Below are positions 10,706-18,009 of a stretch of 64,000 nucleotides of DNA, one piece after another. The stretch lies in NCBI GenBank assembly GCA_028689545.1, contig JAQVCX010000001.1:62001-126000 (forward strand), given 5' to 3'. Numbering within the stretch: the stretch's first letter is position 1; every line of letters begins with the position of its first letter. Source of the stretch: Parabacteroides sp. (GTDB lineage: Bacteria > Bacteroidota > Bacteroidia > Bacteroidales > Tannerellaceae). The notes under the pieces were generated by a model that was given only the letters and a program-made list of their open reading frames with translations, ran no database searches and was not told where the DNA came from. The translations under genes were made by a program, and so were the position numbers.

Positions 10706-10716
10706 AAAATTAGAGA

Positions 10717-11346
10717 ATGAGACGAGTTATAGTTACGTTGTTGATTTGTGTGTTTGCGCTGGGTATGAACGCGCAAGATATGACAAGTGTGTTCACGGCG
10801 ATGCCGGACCAGTACATCCCTCAATTGGAGCACGCTTGGCGAAAGGATTTGGTGGATCTTTATACTTCCGGAAAAGAATCCCGGCTGAAAAATACGATGA
10901 ATGGCTTCTCTACCCTGCAAAAGCTAACGAACGATTACCTTTTGCTGCAAACCACGGAGCGTAGCGCGGTAGAGCTGAAGTTGCTTCCCTTGGTGAACAA
11001 TACCTACGTCATTTGTATGATCTCTACGGTAAACGCACCGGTTCCGGATAGCCGTATCGAGTTTTTCACGACCAACTGGGAGCCTTTGGCGACTTCTGAT
11101 TTATTCACGCAGCCAACCGCTGATTGGTATATCAAGCAAGGAGTGGATAAGAAAGACGAAGCCTATCAAGAGGCCGCCTCACATTTGGATATGGATTTAA
11201 TCCAATATCGATTGAGCCCGGACGACCAGACTTTGACCGCCATTTATACGACTCCTCAATATCTGAGTAAAGAAGTCCGAGAGAAAATAGGGCCGTACTT
11301 GAGCGAACCGAAAGTCTATACGTGGCAGAAATATCATTTTCAGTAA
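10717..11346 (+). CDS. DUF3256-like secreted protein
   Basis: A 209-residue exported protein with a clear signal peptide (LLICVFALGMNAQ, cleavage about residue 20). It resembles the Bacteroidales family DUF3256, of unknown function. Family traits seen are the N-terminal FTAMPDQYIPQLE segment, a middle LLQTTERSAVELKLLPL segment, and an overall mixed alpha/beta pattern without cysteines that would suggest catalysis. It lies 11 bp after the EamA transporter and is followed by a hairpin. The family name is from memory of the sequence style, so it is moderately sure. Confidence 0.75.
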   Translation: MRRVIVTLLICVFALGMNAQDMTSVFTAMPDQYIPQLEHAWRKDLVDLYTSGKESRLKNTMNGFSTLQKLTNDYLLLQTTERSAVELKLLPLVNNTYVICMISTVNAPVPDSRIEFFTTNWEPLATSDLFTQPTADWYIKQGVDKKDEAYQEAASHLDMDLIQYRLSPDDQTLTAIYTTPQYLSKEVREKIGPYLSEPKVYTWQKYHFQ

Positions 11347-11378
11347 TCTCTTTCCTTATCTGTATCTATTCCGACATC

Positions 11379-11412
11379 GTATTAATACCGCGAAGCCATT
11401 GCGGTATTAATG
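11379..11412 (+). terminator. Hairpin after the DUF3256 gene
   Basis: ATTAATACCGC and GCGGTATTAAT form an 11-bp stem around a 9-nt loop. The U-rich stretch (TCTTTTTTC) begins only about 10 nt later, so it is terminator-like but not ideal. Confidence 0.5.
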
Positions 11413-11633
11413 CGTAAAGAGTCTTTTTTCTCTCAATAACTGGGCCTCTGAGTTAAGCGTGAGGCAAACCTCCTTGTTTTTATGCTCTATTTGAATACGT
11501 AAGACCTTACCGAAGGCTTATCTATTTGCGTCATCTCACCTATCTAAGCGGGTGGTGTGGGGGGCAAAGTTTTTTCCAAATAAGTTAATTCCCCATGATA
11601 TGTTTTTCTTCCTTTGTCGTCTTGATTATAGAA

Positions 11634-12146
11634 ATGGAACTTGAGACGTTTAAAATAACCGTACTACCTCTCCGGCAGAAGATGTTGAATTTCTCCCGGA
11701 GACTGGTTGAGGACACAGCCGATGCTGAGGATGTGGTGCAAGAGGCATTCATAAAGCTTTGGTATATCCGGGAAAAACTGGATGCCTACCATAGCGTGGA
11801 GGCGCTGGCTATGCAGGTTACGAAAAACCTTTCATTGGATAAGATGAGGTTGCGAAAGCCGCAGGGATCGGAGTTGGAGAGCGTTACATTGATATCGGAA
11901 GCGGTAAGTCCGGACGAACAACTGGAGCAAAGGGATGCCGCCGAGTGCATACGGCGCTTGATCGCCCAGTTACCTACTTTGCAGCAAACCATTATCCGGA
12001 TGAAGGATATAGAGGGTTATGAGTTAGCCGAGATCGCGGAGATTACGGCTACACCGGTCGAGAATGTCCGGGTGAATCTCTCAAGGGCTCGGAAAAGGAT
12101 AAGGGAACAGTTTTTACAATTAAATAAACAAGAGAAATGGACATAG
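11634..12146 (+). CDS. ECF-type RNA polymerase sigma factor
   Basis: A 170-residue sigma-70 family factor of the ECF class. Region 2 shows DTADAEDVVQEAFIKLW. Region 4 shows LQQTIIRMKDIEGYELAEIA followed by the helix-turn-helix and NLSRARKRIREQF. I chose the ATG at 11634; a longer reading from 11595 would add a hydrophobic stretch that does not belong to the family. The last 10 bp overlap the next gene (12137), a usual sign of translational coupling to a cognate anti-sigma factor. It probably directs transcription of its own four-gene unit. Confidence 0.92.
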   Translation: MELETFKITVLPLRQKMLNFSRRLVEDTADAEDVVQEAFIKLWYIREKLDAYHSVEALAMQVTKNLSLDKMRLRKPQGSELESVTLISEAVSPDEQLEQRDAAECIRRLIAQLPTLQQTIIRMKDIEGYELAEIAEITATPVENVRVNLSRARKRIREQFLQLNKQEKWT

Positions 12147-12682
12147 ACGAGTTATTAAACCGATATTTTGAAGGAGAAACCTCTTCGGAAGAAGAGCGTG
12201 AACTTCGAGCCTTCTTTACTTCCGGGAATGTTCCGGATAGGCTGGCGGTCTATACGCCTATGTTTGCCTATTTGGAGGAAGAGAGCCGAAAAGAGGGGCA
12301 ACCGGATGAGGCGTTGATCCCGATTGATGAGGATATCCTTTCTATGTTGGATGCGGAAAAGGTGGAGGAAAAGGAGACGTTTACTTTACGATCCGTGTTG
12401 TATCTGGTATCCGGTATCGCCGCCAGTTTCTTGTTGCTTTTGGGGCTTAACCATTTGCTGAATCCGGTAGATCCTTGTTTTTGCTCGGATAATTATGTCG
12501 TTATAAACGGCCGTTGTTATACGGATATTCATAAAGTTCGCTCCATGGCGATGGAAGCTTTGCAGGAGGTGGCTACTCCTGCGGACGAGTACTTCCCGGA
12601 AGCGGACCGTGATGAGACCGACCGTGTGATTATAGATAACCAATTGAACGAGCTTCGTTCTTTATTTGATGATAATGAATAA
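12137..12682 (+). CDS. Membrane anti-sigma factor-like protein
   Basis: A 181-residue protein, probably the anti-sigma partner of the overlapping ECF sigma gene. The acidic cytoplasmic N-terminus (DIDELLNRYFEGETSSEEER) has the composition of Bacteroidetes anti-sigma N-terminal domains. One membrane helix follows at about 84-108, then a short periplasmic part with a CFCSDNYVVINGRCY motif (three cysteines) that might sense redox or metal. It overlaps the sigma gene by 10 bp and is followed after 12 bp by a secreted protein. The role is inferred from topology and position rather than from a strong family match. Confidence 0.75.
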   Translation: MDIDELLNRYFEGETSSEEERELRAFFTSGNVPDRLAVYTPMFAYLEEESRKEGQPDEALIPIDEDILSMLDAEKVEEKETFTLRSVLYLVSGIAASFLLLLGLNHLLNPVDPCFCSDNYVVINGRCYTDIHKVRSMAMEALQEVATPADEYFPEADRDETDRVIIDNQLNELRSLFDDNE

Positions 12683-12694
12683 AATACTGTAAAT

Positions 12695-13159
12695 ATGAGA
12701 CGGTTCAAATACATGTTATGGTTGCTGGTGGCGGTATTTTGCCTAATGCCTAGTGGTGTCTCGGCTGCCGAGACACAGAAAGACTTGAGGATTCAGGAAG
12801 TCTTTCAACGATATGGCAAAAAACGTAATGTCACGATGGTGGAGTTGTCTAACGAGATGTTGGAGACGTATGGCATGACTCGTTATAAGAGTATTACGAT
12901 CAAGGATGATCCGGAAGCCCTGCGATTTACCCGCCAATGTCTGGAAGCGGATCAGAAAGGGGCCCGGAAGATCAAGGAGGTGACAGACGATGGAGGGGTA
13001 GTCTCCGCTTATTACCAGTTGAAGGGCGTGGAAGCTGATATCAACCGTTTTGTCCTTTTTAAGGTCAGCAAGAAAGGGGTAATAACCTTGGTGTACATCG
13101 AGGGTGATTTGGATAGTGATGATTTGATCACGCTATTATTTACGAAGAAAGATTTATAA
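12695..13159 (+). CDS. Small secreted protein, DUF4252/DUF6108-like
   Basis: A 154-residue exported protein with a signal peptide (LLVAVFCLMPSGVSAAET). The mature part shows QEVFQRYGKKRNVTMVELSNEML, a middle region resembling DUF4252-type proteins, and a C-terminal VTLVYIEGDLDSDDLITLLF-like strand/helix pattern (GVITLVYIEGDLDSDD seen). It is the third gene of the sigma/anti-sigma unit, 12 bp after the anti-sigma gene and 21 bp before the beta-barrel gene. Function unknown. A structural or sensing role at the envelope is suggested only by its neighbours. Confidence 0.68.
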   Translation: MRRFKYMLWLLVAVFCLMPSGVSAAETQKDLRIQEVFQRYGKKRNVTMVELSNEMLETYGMTRYKSITIKDDPEALRFTRQCLEADQKGARKIKEVTDDGGVVSAYYQLKGVEADINRFVLFKVSKKGVITLVYIEGDLDSDDLITLLFTKKDL

Positions 13160-13180
13160 ACAAACAAAACAGATAGGAAG

Positions 13181-14086
13181 ATGAAAAGAATACTTTTAGT
13201 CTTAATGGCTTGCTTCCCGGTAATCGGGTTGATGGCCGCGGAGGTTGAGCCTTTGGCTGGGGATACGATTATTACCCTCGATGGAAAGCGTATCGAGGTG
13301 AAGGACAATGGTGATCGCATGAAGGTCAGAGTGTATGAGGTAGACGAGGACGGAGATTCCGTGGATGACGAGCTGGTCTTTGAGGGACATTACCGGGACG
13401 GACAAAGCTATGAACGCCGTAAGCACGTGAAGTCTATTCATATCCCCCTGCCTACTTGGGATAAGGACTTCAATCCGCATTGGGCTGGTTTTGGAATGGG
13501 CTTCGCGAACTTTGCGGATGGAAGTTTACATATAAATGATGTAGACGGAGTTTCTCTTCGTAGTGGAAACTCGTTGGAATATAATCTGAATGTATTGGAA
13601 AAAGCGTTTCCGTTCTCTCGGTATCGTTGGGCGGTGGTGATCGGTGCCGGTATGCGCTGGAGCCGTTATCGTATAGATACGAATGAGTATCTCAAGGAGA
13701 TAGATGGTGTTACGGCTTTGCGTCCGGCTCCTGAAGGTGTTACGTTGAAAGCGAGCAAATTGAATATCACGAGCTTGACTATTCCGTTGCTATTGGAATG
13801 GCAACCTAAAAAGCGTTCGAGTGAATTCTTCTTATCTGCGGGTGTAGTCGGTGTGATCAAAACTTGTTCCTCCTCGAAGATCGTATATAATGATGCTTCC
13901 GGTGAAAAGCATAAGGAGAAAATGGATTCTGGCATGAACATTCGCCCGGTAACGATGGATTTCTTATTTCAAGCCGGTTGGGACTGGATCGGCCTGTACG
14001 CCAAGTATTCACCGATCGACCTCTTTGAAAACGGGAAAGGCCCGAAGGTGCATCCGGTTTCTATCGGCTTGCAATTGCATTTGTAA
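13181..14086 (+). CDS. Outer-membrane beta-barrel protein (porin-like, PorT type)
   Basis: A 301-residue exported protein. A signal peptide (LVLMACFPVIGLMAAE) precedes an acidic soluble stretch (about 20-95), then alternating aromatic/hydrophobic strands (HWAGFGMGFANF, YRWAVVIGAGMRWSRYRI, LTIPLLLEWQPKK, FFLSAGVVGVIK) and a final VHPVSIGLQLHL barrel strand. The pattern is that of small outer-membrane barrels of Bacteroidetes. It closes the ECF sigma unit and is probably one of its outputs. No enzymatic motif was found. Confidence 0.78.
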   Translation: MKRILLVLMACFPVIGLMAAEVEPLAGDTIITLDGKRIEVKDNGDRMKVRVYEVDEDGDSVDDELVFEGHYRDGQSYERRKHVKSIHIPLPTWDKDFNPHWAGFGMGFANFADGSLHINDVDGVSLRSGNSLEYNLNVLEKAFPFSRYRWAVVIGAGMRWSRYRIDTNEYLKEIDGVTALRPAPEGVTLKASKLNITSLTIPLLLEWQPKKRSSEFFLSAGVVGVIKTCSSSKIVYNDASGEKHKEKMDSGMNIRPVTMDFLFQAGWDWIGLYAKYSPIDLFENGKGPKVHPVSIGLQLHL

Positions 14087-14119
14087 CCTATTGAGGTTTT
14101 ACGGGAAAAGAATATAGGG

Positions 14120-14152
14120 AATGCCGGATCTTGCTAGCCAAGGTTCGGCATT
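14120..14152 (+). terminator. Hairpin after the beta-barrel gene
   Basis: AATGCCGGATCT pairs with AGGTTCGGCATT with one mismatch, 35 bp after the stop codon. It is followed by a weak T-rich stretch (ATGCTTTCTT). Confidence 0.55.
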
Positions 14153-14273
14153 ATGCTTTCTTGATGGGGGATCGGGAAGTATCGCAAACTTATCCGGCGA
14201 TATAGCCATTTCTTGATCGTGGAAATAACACGAACTTTGCCATATAAATAAAAGACAAAGTAATAATAATAAA

Positions 14274-14280
14274 AAGGAGG
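14274..14280 (+). promoter_or_regulatory. Strong Shine-Dalgarno site for the thioredoxin gene
   Basis: AAGGAGG lies 6 bp before the ATG at 14287. Most genes in this window lack such a site, so this one stands out and fixes the start. Confidence 0.75.
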
Positions 14281-14286
14281 TTCAAG

Positions 14287-14766
14287 ATGGGGTTTATTAA
14301 GGTAGGTATCGTATTGTTCGCAAGTCTTTGGATAGGAATGGCGAGCGCATGTAATGGAAATAAGAATAATGAGAATAATAACAATAATACAGAAAATAAA
14401 ATGACAGTAACAGAATTAACACAAGAGGATTTCGTAAAGAAAGTGTATAACTTTGAGGCAAACCCCAACGCATGGAAGTTCGAGGGTGATAAACCAGCCA
14501 TCATTGACTTCTACGCCACTTGGTGCGGTCCGTGTAAGATGTTGGCTCCGGTCTTGGAGGAGATCAGTAAGGACTATGAGGGTAAGATCGACGTTTATAA
14601 GGTAGACGTGGATAAGCAGTCCGATTTGGCGAGTGTATTCGGTATCCGCAGCGTACCTTCTTTATTGTTTATCCCTCTGAAAAAAGAGCCGAACATGGTT
14701 CAAGGGGCTATGCCGAAGAATGAGTTGAAGAAATTGATAGATGATATTTTATTAGAGTCGAAATAA
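14287..14766 (+). CDS. Thioredoxin-fold lipoprotein
   Basis: A 159-residue thioredoxin exported as a lipoprotein. The signal is FASLWIGMASAC (lipid cysteine about residue 22), followed by an asparagine-rich linker (about 23-38) and a complete thioredoxin domain with the active site DFYATWCGPCKML and the cis-proline loop IRSVPSL. It should act in the periplasm as a disulfide reductase or oxidant-response protein. It lies upstream of an AraC regulator and a DUF417 protein, with its own terminator in between, so it is a neighbour but not clearly in one operon with them. Confidence 0.9.
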   Translation: MGFIKVGIVLFASLWIGMASACNGNKNNENNNNNTENKMTVTELTQEDFVKKVYNFEANPNAWKFEGDKPAIIDFYATWCGPCKMLAPVLEEISKDYEGKIDVYKVDVDKQSDLASVFGIRSVPSLLFIPLKKEPNMVQGAMPKNELKKLIDDILLESK

Positions 14767-14795
14767 ATCGCATAGTGGTTCTGAAGATTAGAGAC

Positions 14796-14840
14796 GCGGA
14801 AGTTTGCTGAATATAAAGTGAACTTCCGCTTTTCTTTTTT
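14796..14840 (+). terminator. Rho-independent terminator after the thioredoxin gene
   Basis: GCGGAAGTT and AACTTCCGC form a perfect 9-bp stem, followed directly by TTTTCTTTTTT. Confidence 0.88.
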
Positions 14841-14890
14841 GTTTCTATAATATCGTTATCTTCATCTATCTTAAACTTAGGAAGAAATCT

Positions 14891-15727
14891 ATGGAATATG
14901 CTTTTAATACTCGCTTAAGAGGTAATATAGCGTTGACTGATTCGTATCATACGAATCTTGCTTTGCAGAAAGAGAATACGCTTTATAAATTCATATGGGT
15001 GCGGAGTGGTTCGTTGCGAGTAGAGATCGACCATGTGCCTACTACCTTGGAGAAGGATGAGATCATCCCCTTGACTCCCTTGCATCATATAGTGTTTGAG
15101 GAGATTGACGGAGAATATCTGACGCTTTTATTTAACAGTAATTTCTACTGTATTTTCGGGCACGACAACGAGGTGTCTTGCAATGGCTTCTTGTTCAACG
15201 GTACTTCGAACGTGATGCGATTGAAGCTGACGGAATCCCAGTCTGCCTCGCTGGATGCCATAACGAATAGCTTGGCGAATGAATACGCGATCAAGGACAA
15301 TCTGCAAGAGGAGATGCTTCGAATCTTGTTGAAGAGTTTCATTATTCTATGTACACGAATCGCCCGGGAGAAGTTCTCGGTAAGCCCGGAGCGGGAAAAG
15401 GTGTTCGATATGGTCCGCCAGTTCTATGTATTGGTAGATAATCATTTTAAGGAAAGGAAGATGGTGCAGGATTACGCGGATATGCTGCATCGTTCCCCCA
15501 AGACCTTATCCAATCTTTTTACGGCTTGCGGATTACCTTCCCCGTTGCGGATCATTCACGAACGACTTGAGGCTGAGGCCAAACGTTTGCTATTATATAG
15601 CCAGAAGAGCGCGAAGGAAATCACGGAGATCTTGGGCTTCGAGGATCAAGCTACATTCAGCCGTTTTTTCAAGAAAATGACGGGAGAAAGCGTTTCTGAG
15701 TACCGGAAAAGAGAGAAACAGGAATAA
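14891..15727 (+). CDS. AraC-family transcriptional regulator
   Basis: A 278-residue regulator. The N-terminal cupin-like sensing half (about 1-150) includes FNSNFYCIFGHDNEVSCNGF, with two nearby cysteines. The C-terminal double helix-turn-helix (about 175-275) shows HRSPKTLSNLFTACG and the AraC signature LGFEDQATFSRFFKKMTGES. It lies 93 bp before the DUF417 gene on the same strand and probably controls it. AraC genes next to DUF417 genes recall the E. coli rclR-rclC pair, where the regulator senses reactive chlorine through cysteines; whether these cysteines do the same is inference. Confidence 0.92.
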   Translation: MEYAFNTRLRGNIALTDSYHTNLALQKENTLYKFIWVRSGSLRVEIDHVPTTLEKDEIIPLTPLHHIVFEEIDGEYLTLLFNSNFYCIFGHDNEVSCNGFLFNGTSNVMRLKLTESQSASLDAITNSLANEYAIKDNLQEEMLRILLKSFIILCTRIAREKFSVSPEREKVFDMVRQFYVLVDNHFKERKMVQDYADMLHRSPKTLSNLFTACGLPSPLRIIHERLEAEAKRLLLYSQKSAKEITEILGFEDQATFSRFFKKMTGESVSEYRKREKQE

Positions 15728-15820
15728 TCGCTAACTCATTCGGTAATATCGCCATTTATGGGGTAGCTGTTTCTTCCGATCTTTGCGGTATAAGTTCAAT
15801 GCTATAAAACAAACAATGAA

Positions 15821-16402
15821 ATGAAAAAGTTGAATGACCTATTTTACTCGTTTTTGCAAGTGACGGCCTCTACTCAGAAGCTAGGTATTAATTTGATCCG
15901 TATATCGATCTTGATCATATTTGTCTGGATCGGCGGTTTGAAGTTTTGGAATTATGAAGCGGAAGGCATCGTTCCCTTTGTGGCGAACAGTCCTTTCATG
16001 AGTTTCTTTTATACGAAAAGCGCTCCCGAATATAAGACGTATAAGTTAAAAGAAGGAGAGTTCGACCGGACGAAGCATGAGTGGCATCAAGAGAATAACA
16101 CGTATGGTTTCTCTCGTGGCTTGGGTATCTTGATCATGGCGATCGGTATCTTGACTTTCCTCGGTATTTTCTCGCCGAAGATCGGTTTGGTAGGAGCGGG
16201 ATTGGCTATAGTCATGACGTTCGGTACGTTATCCTTCTTGGTCACTACCCCGGAGGTTTGGGTGCCTGATCTTGGAAGCGGGGAATCTGGTTTCCCGTTA
16301 TTAACGGGGGCCGGGCGATTGGTGATAAAAGATACGGCGATACTGGCCGGGGCCTTGGTGGTCTTATCGGATTCGGCCCAACGGATCTTGAAAAAGAAAT
16401 AA
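15821..16402 (+). CDS. DUF417 (YkgB/RclC-like) membrane protein
   Basis: A 193-residue inner-membrane protein with about four helices. It is recognised as DUF417 by IFVWIGGLKFWNYEAEGIVP and PFMSFFYTKSAPEY near the start and GFPLLTGAGRLVIKD near the end. E. coli RclC belongs to this family and is induced by hypochlorous acid. The gene follows an AraC regulator and lies near a periplasmic thioredoxin, which together suggest an oxidant-response neighbourhood. Biochemical role unknown. It ends just before a strong bidirectional terminator. Confidence 0.88.
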   Translation: MKKLNDLFYSFLQVTASTQKLGINLIRISILIIFVWIGGLKFWNYEAEGIVPFVANSPFMSFFYTKSAPEYKTYKLKEGEFDRTKHEWHQENNTYGFSRGLGILIMAIGILTFLGIFSPKIGLVGAGLAIVMTFGTLSFLVTTPEVWVPDLGSGESGFPLLTGAGRLVIKDTAILAGALVVLSDSAQRILKKK

Positions 16403-16412
16403 GCGATACAAT

Positions 16413-16473
16413 AAAAAGAGGAGGGTGTGTCTGAAGTCTAGTAAATACGGACTTCGGACACACCCTCTTTTTT
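16413..16473. terminator. Strong bidirectional terminator
   Basis: AGGGTGTGTC plus GAAGTC pair with GACTTC plus GGACACACCCT, with A-rich and T-rich flanks on either side (AAAAAGAG, CTCTTTTTT). It separates the converging DUF417 (+) and susD (-) genes. Confidence 0.88.
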
Positions 16474-16481
16474 GTTGTTAG

Positions 16482-17969
16482 TTATCGTTTGTTCTGCACG
16501 ATATTCGGGTTTGCGTCGATCTCGCTTTGCGGAATCGGGAGCGCTACCCGGGGATCGGAAGCATTGATCACTTGCGCGTCGTTCGGGAGCTGCGGCAAAT
16601 GCCAGCCTCCTTTGCGAGTGACCGGGATATTGTTGCGCATATGATCAAAGAACGCATGCCCTTCGCCAACCAATTCCTTCCTGCGCTCTTTCAGAATGCG
16701 ATCCAATGAAAGCCCGGAGTCGTTTATGGATTTGTTGGGGTTGGCACGACTGACGATCTGGTTCAGGTAACCCAAGGACTCGCTCCGTTTTCCCAACTTG
16801 AAAGCGGCTTCCGCCGCATCCAGGTAAACTTCGGAAAGACGGATGATACATAAGTTATTGTCTTGTGGGTTTCCGGTCAAGACATCTCCGGTCTTTCCCG
16901 GATATTTAGCCAGGTACTTAGGATGTCCTGTGGAACCGGAGGGCAGCAGGTCCTCGTCTGGCTTCTGGGGCAAACGGCATAGGGCGTGACGGACATCGTC
17001 CGGATCTTCTCCCAGTAAATCCAAGAATTCTTTCGTCAAGACCAGATTGTTCCAATCCTTCACGTTATCGGCATATATCATGGGAGCACCTTCTCCGCCG
17101 CTACCGCCGGCCGGCTCGGTAAGCGTAAAGTAGAACTCGAATAGGGATTCGGAATTGAAGTCTTTTCCCCATACGGAGGTGTACTCATCATGTGTAAACA
17201 ACGTATAAAGGCCTCCGTTGTTGATTACTTCTTGGGCATATTTCAAGGCGTTCTCGTTATCGTTCATATATAAATAGATACGGGATAGAAGCGCTTTCAC
17301 GCTCCATACGTTTTGATGGCCGTCGGCTTTTGCCGATACCAGGTCGGGCAAGGCATCCGTTAGGTCCTTGATGGCTTGGTTGTAGCATTCGGCTACCGTG
17401 TTGCGGGAGGGTTGATGGGTGGGCAACTCTGCCTTTATCTCGATGGGCACGCCCAAGGAGGCTCCGTTATCCAGCGTATAAGGCATTCCAAAGAGACGGG
17501 TTAAATCGAATAAGGCCAAACCGCGCATCGCCAGCGCCTCTGCCTTCACGCGGGCCAGTTCCTTCGTGTCGGAAGTTTGGATGCTGCCTTTCTCTATCTT
17601 CTCTACTAGGCTATTGACCTGGTGGATCACGATGTAGGGCTGGTTCCATACTCTGGTTATATTGAAAGCATCGTCGGCGGATACGTTGAACAGATAATAC
17701 GGAGAGACACGCCTTCCCGGTCCTTTGTCTATACGGGCTTGCACGTCCTCGCCGCGGCAATCGGCGTAATAAAGATAGTTGTCGCCATAATAACTATGCT
17801 CCGACGCGATGCGATAGATTCCATTCAACGCCGTCTTCGCGTCTTCCAGGGATTGTATGGCGTTTTCGCTGGTAGCGGAAGTGGATGGATTCAAGTCCAG
17901 CCAGTCTCCCGAACAAGCGGTGAACAACAACGGAAGAGCGCTTATGATATATTTAATTGACCATTTCAT
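16482..17969 (-). CDS. SusD/RagB-like surface lipoprotein (pair 2)
   Basis: A 495-residue lipoprotein with signal LPLLFTACSGDW (lipid cysteine about residue 19) and a classical SusD/RagB layout. The N-terminal DWLDLNPSTSATSENAIQS helix region is followed by a tetratricopeptide-like core and a C-terminal IRLSEVYLDAAEAAFKLGK block with LKERRKELVGEGHAFFDHMR. It captures the ligand for the SusC encoded 40 bp upstream in transcription. No enzyme, sigma/FecR or hybrid sensor gene accompanies this pair, so neither ligand nor regulator can be named. Confidence 0.95.
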   Translation of the reverse strand: MKWSIKYIISALPLLFTACSGDWLDLNPSTSATSENAIQSLEDAKTALNGIYRIASEHSYYGDNYLYYADCRGEDVQARIDKGPGRRVSPYYLFNVSADDAFNITRVWNQPYIVIHQVNSLVEKIEKGSIQTSDTKELARVKAEALAMRGLALFDLTRLFGMPYTLDNGASLGVPIEIKAELPTHQPSRNTVAECYNQAIKDLTDALPDLVSAKADGHQNVWSVKALLSRIYLYMNDNENALKYAQEVINNGGLYTLFTHDEYTSVWGKDFNSESLFEFYFTLTEPAGGSGGEGAPMIYADNVKDWNNLVLTKEFLDLLGEDPDDVRHALCRLPQKPDEDLLPSGSTGHPKYLAKYPGKTGDVLTGNPQDNNLCIIRLSEVYLDAAEAAFKLGKRSESLGYLNQIVSRANPNKSINDSGLSLDRILKERRKELVGEGHAFFDHMRNNIPVTRKGGWHLPQLPNDAQVINASDPRVALPIPQSEIDANPNIVQNKR

Positions 17970-18009
17970 TGTATTTCTATTTTATAAGGTGAATTATAGG
18001 TTCATGTTC

